NCBI RefSeq assembly: GCF_020736845.1
Contig: NZ_JAFFQR010000112.1
Location: 339,233 to 403,232 of the forward strand
DNA: 64,000 bases
Source of the DNA: Paenibacillus farraposensis
Lineage (GTDB): Bacteria > Bacillota > Bacilli > Paenibacillales > Paenibacillaceae
Direction of reading: 5' to 3'
This document shows positions 18,589-27,826 of the stretch, one piece after another. The translations under genes were made by a program, and so were the position numbers. The notes beneath the pieces are model-generated. The model saw only the letters and a list, made by a program, of their open reading frames with translations, was not told the origin of the DNA and made no database searches. Positions within the stretch are counted from its first letter, which is position 1; every line of letters begins with the position of its first letter.

Positions 18589-18769
18589 AACTACACCTCT
18601 CCAGCCGTTTATTTGTCAGCCGTAACCGATACAAGGTCCTCTGCCGTCTGTGCAGCATCTCTATGCATTATGCTCATACACACGTCAACGCCTGTTGCAC
18701 AACATTACCGCCGATCGTGCGATCCTTTGTTCCATTCATGCTGCTGTATCATTTCCGCCGCTCGTGGAC

Positions 18770-18958
18770 TCAAGGGCGCAAAATCGAATTAAGCACTTCC
18801 TGTATTTCTTCGACTTCACCCGAAGGCACAAGTATCTCAAACTGTTGCTTGGACGCGCTAACGGCCCGGGTCTGCACCATGAAACCTTCTTCAGACAGTT
18901 TGAGCTTAATCATGTCAGCCAGCTTGGCCGTCGGTGCAATGTAAATCACCGTCCACAT
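18770..18958 (-). CDS. Small DUF2007-like protein
   Basis: A 62-residue protein with an alpha/beta pattern: TVIYIAPTAKLADMIKLKL, then EGFMVQTRAV, then FEILVPSGEVEEIQEVL. This strand-helix-strand-strand-helix order resembles the DUF2007 family (putative signal-transducing, PII-like fold). GGGGG lies 12 bases before the ATG. It lies between the PgpA-like gene and accD on the same strand; 180 bases without another gene follow it before accD. Function unknown; family assignment is tentative. Confidence 0.6.
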   Translation of the reverse strand: MWTVIYIAPTAKLADMIKLKLSEEGFMVQTRAVSASKQQFEILVPSGEVEEIQEVLNSILRP

Positions 18959-19039
18959 GCCTTGTTTCTACCCCCTAAGCCTCAAGTTCTGAGTCCATAT
19001 AATAGACTCATGATAACATACCTTACTTTTTTCCCGCAA

Positions 19040-19078
19040 CAAAAGCCCTCCTGCTCATTCAAGATCATCTGGAGGGCC
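19040..19078 (-). terminator. Terminator after the PgpA-like gene
   Basis: GCCCTCC (19045-19051) pairs with GGAGGGC (19071-19077); the minus strand then reads TTTTG. It sits ~35 bases past the stop. Confidence 0.7.
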
Positions 19079-19113
19079 TAGAAGCTTTGGCAGCTTTTGT
19101 TCATACAGTCCAG

Positions 19114-19611
19114 TCAAGCATCCAGCGGTGTAGGATAATGCTTGGCGTGAAGGCTCCGATGGGCAATACGCGAGGACGCAGCGGCGGCCAGGCCAGCGAC
19201 GAGATCATCCAGAAATACGTGAATACCATTGCCTTTTTGGTTCAGTTGCTCGATCATTCCCGTCTTTTCCTTATCCAGATACCCAAAGCTGGTAAGGCCG
19301 ATCATACCATACACGCTGGTAATCCCAAGAGCAAGTGTCTCGTCCACTCCATACAGCGGCTCGTCTGCCTCCATAATGGCTTGCAGCGGCTCAGGAAGAA
19401 GTTTTTTTTCGGCCAGCTCATCAAGCGCAATGCCTGTGAACAACGTATATTGCACCTCGCGCTTTTGCAAAACCGCTTTGACACTGTCCATACATTCTTC
19501 CTTGGTCAAATGAGGATAATATTTTTGCTGCAGCTGATAAACAATGTCCGCAATGGACTCAAGGCAAATACCTCTACGATTTAACAGGTTTTCTGCATAT
19601 TCATAGGACAT
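19114..19611 (-). CDS. Phosphatidylglycerophosphatase A family protein (YutG-like)
   Basis: A 165-residue protein of the PgpA-related family. The C-terminal half has the characteristic GYLDKEKTG, NGIHVFLDDLVAGLAAA pattern with acidic metal-binding residues (DDLVAG). The N-terminal ~65 residues (NLLNRRGICLESIADIVYQLQQKYYP) match the Firmicutes YutG branch. PgpA dephosphorylates phosphatidylglycerophosphate; whether this soluble branch does so is not certain. It follows dnaE by ~140 bases and has its own terminator. Confidence 0.8.
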   Translation of the reverse strand: MSYEYAENLLNRRGICLESIADIVYQLQQKYYPHLTKEECMDSVKAVLQKREVQYTLFTGIALDELAEKKLLPEPLQAIMEADEPLYGVDETLALGITSVYGMIGLTSFGYLDKEKTGMIEQLNQKGNGIHVFLDDLVAGLAAAASSRIAHRSLHAKHYPTPLDA

Positions 19612-19754
19612 ATTTTCCCTCCTGCCTTCACCGTACAGTTCTATTCTTCCACCGCACGGGACCTCATGTGTGCAGGATACGTGCTGAAGCTCTGTCCCGC
19701 CAGTTTTCCAAGTGTATGCGAGAGGGAAGGAAAATGTTCATTAAAGCATGTCCG

Positions 19755-22700
19755 TCATTTGACTTTTACCGTGCCTTTCCCCAGCATGGACTCCATTTGA
19801 TCAAAGAGCCGCGGCGAAGGCTTGATGCTGTACGCATCGCTCAAGGCCAGCAAACGCTGGCTGCTCTCATAAAAGAGCACGGTAGGCACCGCACCGGGAT
19901 GCTCCTGCAGCAGCGCCTTGAGGCTGACCAGCAAGCTGGCGTCCTCCTCGGCCTCGCGGGTGATTTTGACAAACACCCGCTGACGTGCCGCCCGCTCCGG
20001 ACTGCGCGGAGCCGGAGCTTGCCCGCCCGGAGCCGCTTCGGCGGCGGAGCCTGATGAAGCGCCCGTGGCGGGGCGAGTCGGCTTCGGCTGCGACGGGGAT
20101 GTTGCGGCTGCCGACGGCACGCGCTGCGCTCCCCCGGCTGGGGAGCCAGCCGCTGGTACGGATGCCCCGGCTGCGGCAAGTGGACGCATCCCGGTGCTAC
20201 GACGCTTAAGGAGCCGTGCCAGCGAATCTTCGGCTAACGGCGCGGTTTCATCCGCAAGAAGCTTGAAATGCTCGTCCTGCTGCTGCATTTTGGCACGCAG
20301 CGCCAGCAGCGCTCCCTTTTCGATCCACTGCTGGCTTCGCTTCCACACCTCAGGGAACAGCACTACCTCACAGCGCTCTACCTGGTCCTCCAGCTCTATA
20401 AAGGCCATGGCCTTACCCTGCTTGGTCGTAATTGTCTTGAGTGACACCACCATGCCAACGGTCACAACGACCGTTTCATCCGGCACATCGCCCAGCTCCA
20501 TCAGACGGTCCGCCTGGCTGTTTTCCAGCAGCGTCTCAAAATCATCCAGCGGATGCCCGGACAGATATAGCCCCAGCAGCTCACGTTCCAGTTCGAGCTG
20601 CTGGCCCGCACTGAACTTCGGCACATCGGGATATTCGATATCCCAATTGGGCATTTCCACAAAACCAAACATGTCAATTTGCAGATCATCACGTTCCTTG
20701 CGCCATTTAACGGCTGCATCCACCGTTTCGTCCAGCATGGCAAGCAGCTGTGCCCTGTGCCCTGTCAACGAATCAAAGGCCCCTGCCTGAATGAGCGATT
20801 CAATGACTCTCTTATTACACACCCGCAAGTCCACACGCCGGCAAAAATCGAGCAGGCTGTCAAACGGCCGTTCCTTGCGAACAGCAAGAATGCTTTCCAT
20901 CGCCTGTGTGCCGACATTTTTAATCGCGGCCAATCCGAAGCGGATGTTCCCCTGCTGCAACGGGGTAAACAGCACCCCGCTTTCGTTCACATCAGGCGGC
21001 AGCACCTCTATATTCATACGACGGCATTCAATTACATATTCTGCCACTTTACGGTGACTTCCCATGACGGCTGTCAGCATCGACGCCATAAATTGTACGC
21101 GGTAATGGGCCTTAAGATATGCCGTCTGGAATGCCAGCACGCCATAAGCAGCCGCATGGGCACGCGGGAAACCATAGTCTGCAAAACGGACAATCATGTC
21201 GTAAACCCTTTCAGATTCCTCCTCCGTGTACCCCTGCTTGACACTGCCCTTCACAAAATGGCCGCGCTCCAGATCCAGGACTTCGCGCTTTTTCTTGGAC
21301 ACAGCACGGCGCAACAGATCGGCTTCTCCCAGTGAAAAGCCCGCCATGCGCGAAGCAATCTGCATGATTTGCTCCTGATACACGATAATGCCGTACGTAT
21401 CCTTCAGGATCGGTTCAAGATCGGGATGCGGATAAGTAACCTCAACCTGTCCATGCTTGGCTTGTATAAAGTTAGGAATAAAGCCCATCGGACCGGGACG
21501 ATACAAAGCCAGTACAGAGATGACATCCTCGAATACACTCGGCTTTAAATCCTTGAGCACCCGGCGTACACCAGCCGACTCAAGCTGGAATACCCCGCCT
21601 GTATCTCCTTTGCCCAGCAGATCGTAGGTGTGCGGGTCATTATCAGGGATACGGCTAAAATCAGGCGCTTGCCCGTGTTCTTCTGCAATCCAACGCATAC
21701 AGCGTTCAATAATAGAGAGCGTACGCAATCCGAGAAAATCCATTTTGAGCAAACCGATCCGCTCCAGATTTTCCATTGAATATTGCGTAAGGGGAACCCC
21801 TTCGCTTCCCTCCTGAAGCGGAACCGCATCGGTCAATGGGGTCCGCGAAATAACGACACCCGCAGCATGGGTCGAGGCATGACGGGGCATCCCCTCTACT
21901 TTGATCGCCATATCCAGCAGTTCACGTGTCTTGGGCTTCGTTTCGTACAGCGTTCTCAGCTCCGGAGTAATCTCCAGCGCATGGCGGATGTTCATTCCGA
22001 GCTGGGCCGGAATCAGCTTCGCTGCCTTGTCCACCTCGCCATACGGTACATTTAACACACGCCCGACGTCACGAACTGCGGCCCTTGCCGCCAGCGTTCC
22101 AAAAGTAATAATTTGCGCGACATGCTCGTTTCCGTATTTCTGAACTACATAGTCAATAACCTCGTCGCGCCGTTCGTCACTAAAATCAATATCGATATCC
22201 GGCATGCTGATCCGCTCAGGATTCAGAAACCGTTCAAAGAGCAGATTGTATTTCATCGGATCGACATTCGTGATGTTAAGCACATAGGCAACCAAACTGC
22301 CTGCCGAGGAACCTCGTCCCGGCCCGGTTGCAATCTTATGCTGATGAGCAAAAGCAATAAAATCCCATACGATCAGAAAATAATCGCTAAAGCCCATACT
22401 ATCGATCGTATTCAATTCATAGTTCAGCCGTTGATCCAGCTTTTCACGTTCCTCCGGCTGCTCCCATCCGGGATCACTTCCGTAGCGATGCTCCAGCCCC
22501 TGCATGCACAGACTGCGCAAATAGGATGACGAAGTCATGCCTTCAGGCAGCGGGCGATATTCAGGCAAAATGGACTGGCCGAATTCCAGTTCCAGTTCAC
22601 ACTGTTCAGCAATACGCACCGTATTGGCAATGGCTTCTTCCACATGCGGAAACAAGCGGATCATATCTTCCTGGCTTTTCATATACAACTGCCGTGTCGG

Positions 22701-23411
22701 TATGCGCAATCGCTCCTCATCGTCAACCGTCTTGCCTGTCCCGATACAGATCAGAACGTCCTGGACGTCTGCATCCGGCTCGGTCAGATAATGCACGTCA
22801 TTTGTCGCCACCAGTGGAATATCCAATTCCTTTGCCAGCGCAATCAAAAGAGGGTTTACACGCTTTTGCTCCGACAAACCGTGATCCTGCAGCTCGAGAT
22901 AAAAATCACCACCAAAGATGCTGCGGTAACGCTCGGCTGCCCGCCTTGCTTCAGCTTCCCGGCCATGAAGCAAATGCTGCGGTACTTCTCCACCCAGGCA
23001 TGCACTCAGGCATATGATGCCTTCATGATGGGCAGCCAACACTTCCATATCGATGCGCGGCTTGTAGTGATAGCCCTCCAAATGGCCGATGGAGCATAGC
23101 TTCATCAGATTTTGATAGCCTGTTTTATTTTTGGCAAGCAAGATCAAATGATATATAGGCTGGTCCTTTCGGCTTCCACGCTCCTTGCGCGAACCTGCTG
23201 TAATATAGGCCTCACACCCGATAATCGGCTTAATGCTGTTTTCCACACACGCTCTATAAAAAGGAATAGCGCCATACATGACCCCGTGGTCCGTAAGGGC
23301 AAGCGCCTTCATTCCGTAAGCCGAAGCCTGTTTGACCAACTCCGCGGTACGAGCCGCGCCGTCCAGCAGGCTATACTCGCTGTGAACATGCAAATGCACA
23401 AATGAACTCAT
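19755..23411 (-). CDS. dnaE: DNA polymerase III alpha subunit DnaE
   Basis: A 1218-residue C-family DNA polymerase. An N-terminal PHP domain (FVHLHVHSEYSLLDGA) is followed by the palm with catalytic aspartates (GRGSSAGSLVAYVL and PDIDIDFSDERR, about residues 370-425), fingers, helix-hairpin-helix and an OB-fold. It is ~100 residues longer than B. subtilis DnaE. The excess is a low-complexity Ala/Pro/Gly/Ser linker (about residues 1072-1144; DNA 19980-20198, very GC-rich) between the OB-fold and a C-terminal ~74-residue domain. In Firmicutes DnaE extends RNA primers on the lagging strand before PolC takes over. Divergent from ytrH. Confidence 0.95.
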   Translation of the reverse strand: MSSFVHLHVHSEYSLLDGAARTAELVKQASAYGMKALALTDHGVMYGAIPFYRACVENSIKPIIGCEAYITAGSRKERGSRKDQPIYHLILLAKNKTGYQNLMKLCSIGHLEGYHYKPRIDMEVLAAHHEGIICLSACLGGEVPQHLLHGREAEARRAAERYRSIFGGDFYLELQDHGLSEQKRVNPLLIALAKELDIPLVATNDVHYLTEPDADVQDVLICIGTGKTVDDEERLRIPTRQLYMKSQEDMIRLFPHVEEAIANTVRIAEQCELELEFGQSILPEYRPLPEGMTSSSYLRSLCMQGLEHRYGSDPGWEQPEEREKLDQRLNYELNTIDSMGFSDYFLIVWDFIAFAHQHKIATGPGRGSSAGSLVAYVLNITNVDPMKYNLLFERFLNPERISMPDIDIDFSDERRDEVIDYVVQKYGNEHVAQIITFGTLAARAAVRDVGRVLNVPYGEVDKAAKLIPAQLGMNIRHALEITPELRTLYETKPKTRELLDMAIKVEGMPRHASTHAAGVVISRTPLTDAVPLQEGSEGVPLTQYSMENLERIGLLKMDFLGLRTLSIIERCMRWIAEEHGQAPDFSRIPDNDPHTYDLLGKGDTGGVFQLESAGVRRVLKDLKPSVFEDVISVLALYRPGPMGFIPNFIQAKHGQVEVTYPHPDLEPILKDTYGIIVYQEQIMQIASRMAGFSLGEADLLRRAVSKKKREVLDLERGHFVKGSVKQGYTEEESERVYDMIVRFADYGFPRAHAAAYGVLAFQTAYLKAHYRVQFMASMLTAVMGSHRKVAEYVIECRRMNIEVLPPDVNESGVLFTPLQQGNIRFGLAAIKNVGTQAMESILAVRKERPFDSLLDFCRRVDLRVCNKRVIESLIQAGAFDSLTGHRAQLLAMLDETVDAAVKWRKERDDLQIDMFGFVEMPNWDIEYPDVPKFSAGQQLELERELLGLYLSGHPLDDFETLLENSQADRLMELGDVPDETVVVTVGMVVSLKTITTKQGKAMAFIELEDQVERCEVVLFPEVWKRSQQWIEKGALLALRAKMQQQDEHFKLLADETAPLAEDSLARLLKRRSTGMRPLAAAGASVPAAGSPAGGAQRVPSAAATSPSQPKPTRPATGASSGSAAEAAPGGQAPAPRSPERAARQRVFVKITREAEEDASLLVSLKALLQEHPGAVPTVLFYESSQRLLALSDAYSIKPSPRLFDQMESMLGKGTVKVK

Positions 23412-23549
23412 GCGCTTCTCTTCCTTTCACCGCTGGTTTTTCTTCAAACTATTTTATCATATCCGCGTTAGTAGCGCCCATACAATAAAAGTACAGAACC
23501 CGGGCAGACAAGCGCGGGCCTGATGTATACACACAAGGAGGAACAGAGC

Positions 23550-23879
23550 ATGAGCACTTTTATATCCAAAGCGATACTCGATTTCTTCATCGCCTTCGGC
23601 ATCGTGCTCGGGGGAGCCATGCTCGGCGGAATGGGAGCGGTGATAGCTCTTCAGCCGCCTACCCAGACGATGCTGGAGGTTGCCGGAAGAATAAAAATAT
23701 GGGCGCTTGCCGCTGCTGTAGGAGGGACGATGGACCCAATCCGGGTCATCGAGAGCAATATGATAGATGGCAATCTATCACCTGCCATTAAGCAAGTACT
23801 GTATTTGATTTTCGCCTTTTTGGGCGCTCATATGGGCACAGAGCTGGTCAAATGGGTGTGCGGAAACGGACGTCCGTGA
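23550..23879 (+). CDS. ytrH: Sporulation membrane protein YtrH
   Basis: A 109-residue membrane protein with two to three helices (FFIAFGIVLGGAMLGGMGAV near the start, VLYLIFAFLGAHMGTELV near the end). It matches YtrH, a sigma-E-dependent sporulation protein encoded next to dnaE in Bacillus. The ATG at 23550 lies eight bases after AAGGAGG; an upstream in-frame ATG is not preceded by a ribosome site. ytrI follows 12 bases later. Confidence 0.9.
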   Translation: MSTFISKAILDFFIAFGIVLGGAMLGGMGAVIALQPPTQTMLEVAGRIKIWALAAAVGGTMDPIRVIESNMIDGNLSPAIKQVLYLIFAFLGAHMGTELVKWVCGNGRP

Positions 23880-23891
23880 GGTGGAAAGATC

Positions 23892-24389
23892 ATGAGAGTG
23901 CCTCCCTTCGAGCGTCTTCGCCCTTTTATGCAAATATCCTCGGTTTTTGTACTCGGTATGATTGCCGGGGGGATGGTCTACAATGTCATTTGGCATGTCA
24001 GCTTCAATGAGCTGTGGAAAAACAATCAGGATCTTCAATTCCGGCTCCAGCAGGCTCAAGAGGACAACAAAACACTGCGCAAATACAGCAATCGCCAGAC
24101 CGTTGTCAAGGAAATCAAGCTGATCGCGGAGGAAACGTCGGCTGAAAAAATAGACTCTATTAACCTGAAAGAGCTTCTTCGCCGCGTCATTCGAGATTTG
24201 GAGGTGCTGCGCGGCAGAGATATGTTCGAGATTGACTCCGACAGCAAGCTGGTACGCATGCTGCTGAATCAAAAAAAATACACCGTTCGTGACAAGGAAT
24301 ATACGATCCAGGTCAAAACGATGCTTGTGATGGAAGGTGTGCTGCAAATTTGGCTGGAGGCGAAGGAAAAGCTTCCCGAAAGTCACTAA
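23892..24389 (+). CDS. ytrI: Sporulation membrane protein YtrI
   Basis: A 165-residue bitopic membrane protein: an N-terminal helix (ISSVFVLGMIAGGMVYNVIW, about residues 15-34), a coiled-coil-like stretch (NNQDLQFRLQQAQEDNKTLR) and a small C-terminal alpha/beta domain. It matches YtrI, which is required for efficient sporulation in B. subtilis and is co-expressed with YtrH in the mother cell. GAGGTGG lies upstream of the ATG. Confidence 0.87.
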   Translation: MRVPPFERLRPFMQISSVFVLGMIAGGMVYNVIWHVSFNELWKNNQDLQFRLQQAQEDNKTLRKYSNRQTVVKEIKLIAEETSAEKIDSINLKELLRRVIRDLEVLRGRDMFEIDSDSKLVRMLLNQKKYTVRDKEYTIQVKTMLVMEGVLQIWLEAKEKLPESH

Positions 24390-24420
24390 GCCTATTTTTT
24401 TCATGCCCCGCTCTTCACTC

Positions 24421-24455
24421 CAATCCATTGGCGTTTATCCGTGTTCAATGGATTG
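24421..24455. repeat. Perfect inverted repeat at the ytrI/ytoI convergence
   Basis: CAATCCATTG (24421-24430) and CAATGGATTG (24446-24455) form a 10-bp stem that spans the ytoI stop codon. A T7 run lies upstream at about 24395-24401, but no T run follows the stem on the plus strand. It may end ytoI or ytrI transcripts; role uncertain. Confidence 0.45.
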
Positions 24456-25769
24456 AAGCGTCATTACCGCCTTGCATACCAATTGGTTTTCCCGTAAAAT
24501 GGAAATTTCCAACTTGCAGGTGCGGCGACTCATATCAAGCAGCAGCGGACGCAGAACGACTGCATCTTCAATCTGTACCGGCCGGATAAAATAAGTCATC
24601 AAATTGTCGAGTACATAATCCTTGCCGCTCATGTCTCTTGCCGCCCGATAACCCGCCTGTGTCATGACGTTAACCAGTACGCCTTCCGAAATCGTACCCA
24701 AATGGGTCGCCATCTGCGGAATGATAAAGCCGCGAAAAAATAACGAGCCGTCCTCATTCCGCTCCTCGGCAAACCCGTTCCAAATCAGCTGGTCGAACGT
24801 CTCCCCCAGCTGCGGCTGTTTCTGGGCATTACGCAGCGCCTCCAGCACCTCACGCCGTGTGACAGACCCTAACAGTTTGCGGTTGCGGTCTACAACCGGC
24901 AAGTAATCCACACCTTCCCACGCCATTATCTGCGCGGCTGAGGCCAACGAAGTCTGATAGGTGACGGTTACCGGATTGCGGATCAGACATTTGTCCATCG
25001 TGTGCTCCGGCTGCAGTCCTTCCACATCCTTGCGACTGACGATGCCTATTAAGCGGTTCCATTCATCAACTACAGCAAAATGATGCTGCCCGGTCGTCTT
25101 CGAAAGCTCTTCAAATTCGCTAAGCGTGCTGTTGATTTTTAACGTCAGCACCTTTGGTTTACCTGCCGCTATATCCTCAACCAGCATAATTTTCTTTTTG
25201 ATCAAACGGTCAAATATCGCTCTATTAATCATGGAAGCCACAGTAAAGGTATCATGGCGCGAGGAAATAATCGGCAGACTGATCTGGTCGGCCAGCTGTT
25301 TGACTTCCCGGCTCGTACCAAAGCCCCCGGTAATCAGCACGCCCGCTCCCTGCTCCAATGCAAGAGAATGCGCATCCTCCCGGTTACCTACGATCAGTAG
25401 GCTGCCTGCGTCAATATAACGGGCCATCGCCTCCTCGCGCATCGCCCCAATGACATATTTATGCAAAGGCTTCTCCAGCCCCTCGCTTCCGCCCAGCACA
25501 TGTCCTTCTACGATATTCACGACATCTGCAAAGGTCAGCTGCTCGGACAAACCGCGCGGCCGCTTCTCCACCCGAACCGTTCCAATTCGTTCCTTGGTAA
25601 TAACAATTCCCAGATTCTCCGCTTCCTTCACGGCGCGATAGGCCGTTCCTTCGCTGACGCTCATCTCTTTGGCCAGCCTGCGTACAGAAATTTTGGAGCC
25701 TATTTTCAACTGCTCGATATGACGCAATAACTGCTCATGCTTCGTAACTGCTTCATCCAGCCCGTCCAA
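24435..25769 (-). CDS. ytoI: HTH-DRTGG-CBS regulator YtoI
   Basis: A 444-residue multidomain regulator: winged HTH (about residues 8-65, KISVRRLAKEMSVSEGTAYRAVKEAE), DRTGG domain (about 80-190), two CBS domains (about 190-310, adenine-nucleotide sensors) and a hotdog thioesterase-like domain at the end. The same order is seen in B. subtilis YtoI. The start is uncertain: TTG at 25769 follows GGGGGTG by ~8-10 bases; a TTG at 25793 also opens the frame. Tandem 10-bp repeats between its probable -10 box and the gene suggest autoregulation. Confidence 0.85.
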   Translation of the reverse strand: MDGLDEAVTKHEQLLRHIEQLKIGSKISVRRLAKEMSVSEGTAYRAVKEAENLGIVITKERIGTVRVEKRPRGLSEQLTFADVVNIVEGHVLGGSEGLEKPLHKYVIGAMREEAMARYIDAGSLLIVGNREDAHSLALEQGAGVLITGGFGTSREVKQLADQISLPIISSRHDTFTVASMINRAIFDRLIKKKIMLVEDIAAGKPKVLTLKINSTLSEFEELSKTTGQHHFAVVDEWNRLIGIVSRKDVEGLQPEHTMDKCLIRNPVTVTYQTSLASAAQIMAWEGVDYLPVVDRNRKLLGSVTRREVLEALRNAQKQPQLGETFDQLIWNGFAEERNEDGSLFFRGFIIPQMATHLGTISEGVLVNVMTQAGYRAARDMSGKDYVLDNLMTYFIRPVQIEDAVVLRPLLLDMSRRTCKLEISILRENQLVCKAVMTLQSIEHG

Positions 25770-25794
25770 CTCTGTAACACCCCCAACGTTCAAT

Positions 25795-25851
25795 CTGTAT
25801 CATTCTGTATCATTCCATATCTATTATAGCATATTTACCCATATTTCAAAG
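25795..25851 (-). promoter_or_regulatory. ytoI promoter with tandem operator-like repeats
   Basis: On the minus strand TATAAT (complement of 25823-25828) is followed by two perfect, abutting copies of AATGATACAG (25805-25814 and 25795-25804) just before the gene. A TTTGAA/TTGAAA -35-like box lies 15-16 bases upstream of TATAAT. Tandem repeats between the -10 and the start codon are a likely operator, perhaps for YtoI itself. Confidence 0.5.
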
Positions 25852-25871
25852 GAGCTTCATACTTTATAGCC

Positions 25872-26084
25872 TATGACGACCGCTTCAAGATTGAATACAC
25901 CTTCCGGGAAATGAAGCAACTCATTGACGCTTTCGGATATCGGTTCTGGAGCATGTCAATGCCAAGGCTCAAGCGATATCTGCACAGGGGAGAAGCGCCC
26001 CTCTTAAAGCAGGTGAACGACGAACAGATTGTTCCATCCAAGCAGGAAAAAGCCCATAACGACGCGGATCTGCTAGCTTATTAA
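25872..26084 (+). pseudogene. Transposase remnant, IS4-type DDE C-terminus
   Basis: A 70-codon open stretch without a start codon. It begins YDDRFKIEYTFREMK, which fits the IS4-family Y(2)R(3)E(6)K signature exactly, and continues with QLIDAFGYRFWSMSMPRLK before a typical transposase tail (about HNDADLLAY) and a stop. The DDE Asp-containing part is missing and the join inside FWSMSMPRLKRYLHR suggests an internal deletion. No terminal inverted repeats were identified. It marks the edge of a decayed accessory patch. Confidence 0.72.
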
Positions 26085-26193
26085 GGTTGAAAACTTTTCA
26101 CTGTCCAAATCCTTATAACTAGTATTAATTATTTAATACAAATATTGTGACTTCCCTCACATAGTTAATCAATCTTCAGTGATAGAATAAATT

Positions 26194-26385
26194 TTGAATT
26201 TTCCAGTACACTCAAAAAGTGGTAAAATAATCAAAAAAGTGAACAAGGGATTCAGCAAAGAAATCTCACTTGCAAAAACATGCTGGACTTGCGAAGCAAG
26301 AGATTATTGCAACGAATGTGATGCCCTTGACTGGAGATGTACTGGTGGCTCTGAATTATGTATAAGAAGTGATTCTGATGGTTAG
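26194..26385 (+). pseudogene. Possible SPASM-domain remnant of a radical SAM peptide maturase
   Basis: A 63-codon frame (opening TTG, no ribosome site, in-frame stop just upstream) has six cysteines in C-x2-C-x5-C-x2-C-x6-C-x6-C spacing, including CWTCEARDYCNEC followed by RCTGGSELC. This looks like the C-terminal iron-sulphur SPASM segment of a radical SAM RiPP maturase that has lost its catalytic N-terminus. Alternatives are a small Cys-rich protein or a precursor peptide; the missing ribosome site argues for a remnant. It precedes a truncated exporter ATPase. Assignment is by motif spacing only. Confidence 0.4.
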
Positions 26386-26422
26386 AAAAAAAGTTTAAAG
26401 TATGCTATTGCATCGTAATTAT

Positions 26423-26465
26423 TTATTCCGAGAAATTTCTGATTTCAAAGAGTTTCTCGGAATAA
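26423..26465 (+). terminator. 13-bp hairpin, terminator-like
   Basis: A perfect inverted repeat, TTATTCCGAGAAA (26423-26435) with its complement (26453-26465), has a 17-base loop. The downstream tail (CACAATTTTAAC) is only weakly T-rich. It lies ~40 bases after the Cys-rich frame. Confidence 0.5.
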
Positions 26466-26500
26466 CACAATTTTAACACTGATAAAATGAATTGAATTAA

Positions 26501-26881
26501 CATCAAAGTTTAGGGGGAGCGGTTAAGTGGAAAATCTGGGATGAAGAAGTTGTAACAGAAACAATGAAGTTTTTGAAACATGATTTTGAACAATATGTCT
26601 ATGCATCTGATACTAATACTTTATTTCAAATAGATGAAAATATTTTTACATACTCAAGTGGACAAAAACAAAAGCTTTCTCTTGCCAGAGCTTTATTAGT
26701 AGATGCTGAAATTTATTTGTTTGATGAAATAACCTCTGCACTTGATACAGAAAATAAACAAATCGCTTTTGAATTAATACATTACTTAAAAAGTATAAAA
26801 CAAAAAACCATAATTCTAGCCTGTCATGATGCTATACCTATGGGATTAGTTGATGAGGTTATAAAACTTTCCGATTCTTGA
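26501..26881 (+). pseudogene. Exporter ABC ATPase, C-terminal half only
   Basis: An open frame from 26501 lacks any credible start (ATG at 26564 has no ribosome site). It encodes the last ~125 residues of an exporter-type ATPase: signature YSSGQKQKLSLARAL, Walker B IYLFDEITSALD and switch His in ACHD. The Walker A region and all membrane helices are missing. The sequence type (SSGQKQ, DEITSALD) is that of peptide exporters fused to permease or peptidase domains, as found beside RiPP genes. Non-functional by itself. Confidence 0.7.
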
Positions 26882-26953
26882 ACTCCTTTAAGCCATCATA
26901 ATATGAATTTTAACGATTTATGATTAACTATATCACAAAGCAGGTGCCTTCAT

Positions 26954-27826
26954 ATGAAAATAACAGTTTCAGAATTATCGAAAACATACGATTCCCCCGT
27001 CCTCAATGATATCTCTTTTGAGATCAGCACGCACGGAGTGCTTGGTTTATTAGGGGAGAACGGCGCAGGTAAAACGACTCTTATGGAGATCATCGCTACG
27101 CTGATCCGTCCCGACAAGGGACGTGTGCAGTATGGCCATCTCCGTGTTGAATAAGACATATATACCATCCGCAAGCAAATCGGATACTTGCCGCAAAAAT
27201 TTGATTTTTTCCCAAACGTCACGGTAGAAGAGGCTTTGGACTATGTATGCCAGTTAAAGGGGGTACGGCAGCATTCCCAACGAAAGCGTGAGATAGAGCA
27301 AAAGCTTGAACAAGTCGGGCTCATAGAACAGCGCAAGAAGCGGTTCCGTGCATTATCCGGCGGCATGAAGCAGCGACTAGGCATTGCCCAAGTCATGATC
27401 AGCGATCCCAAGCTGCTTCTTGTGGACGAGCCTACCGTTGGACTTGATCCCCAAGAGCGTGTATCGTTCCGTCAACTGCTCACTACGTTAGCTAGTGATC
27501 GTATTATTATCTTGTCTACACATATTGTTGAGGATATCGCGCTCACCGCACAGCATGTACTGGTCTTGCACGCAGGAAAGGTACAGTATATGGGCGATAT
27601 TCCTGCCTTCATCGCAACCGTAGAAGGAAAGGTCTGGCTGTATCGGGGAGCCATTGTACCGGATGAAATCCAGCGCAGTACGATGATTATCTCCTCGCAA
27701 GCCACTGCTGATGGTGTAGAAATTCGTTATCTTGCAGACATACCCGTACCGAATAGCTTTCCTCTGGAAGCTACGCTTGAGCATGCCTATATCTACGCGA
27801 ATAGAAAGAAGGGGCACTATGAATGA
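26954..27826 (+). pseudogene. ABC transporter ATPase with in-frame stop
   Basis: A full-length BcrA-type ATPase frame (291 codons) is interrupted by TAA at codon 67 (27152-27154). Before it: Walker A LLGENGAGKTTL. After it, in the same frame: IRKQIGYLPQ (Q loop), signature LSGGMKQRLGIA and Walker B LLLVDEPTVGLD. AGGTG precedes the ATG. Unless the stop is suppressed, the two halves are separate and inactive; TTG at 27188 has no ribosome site. It overlaps the first permease by eight bases. Confidence 0.82.

Noticed and set aside
18589..18769. A further gene between accD and the DUF2007-like gene
   Set aside because: Frames here lack ribosome sites; only a weak TTGACG/CATAGA promoter-like pair was seen, too poor to list.
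19980..20198. GC-rich stretch as a foreign insertion
   Set aside because: It is in frame within dnaE, with conserved domains on both sides; treated as a low-complexity linker.
26194..26385. Lantibiotic or sactipeptide precursor
   Set aside because: The C-x2-C-x5-C-x2-C spacing and the CEARDYC context fit an iron-sulphur SPASM segment better than a core peptide, and there is no ribosome site or clear leader cleavage motif.
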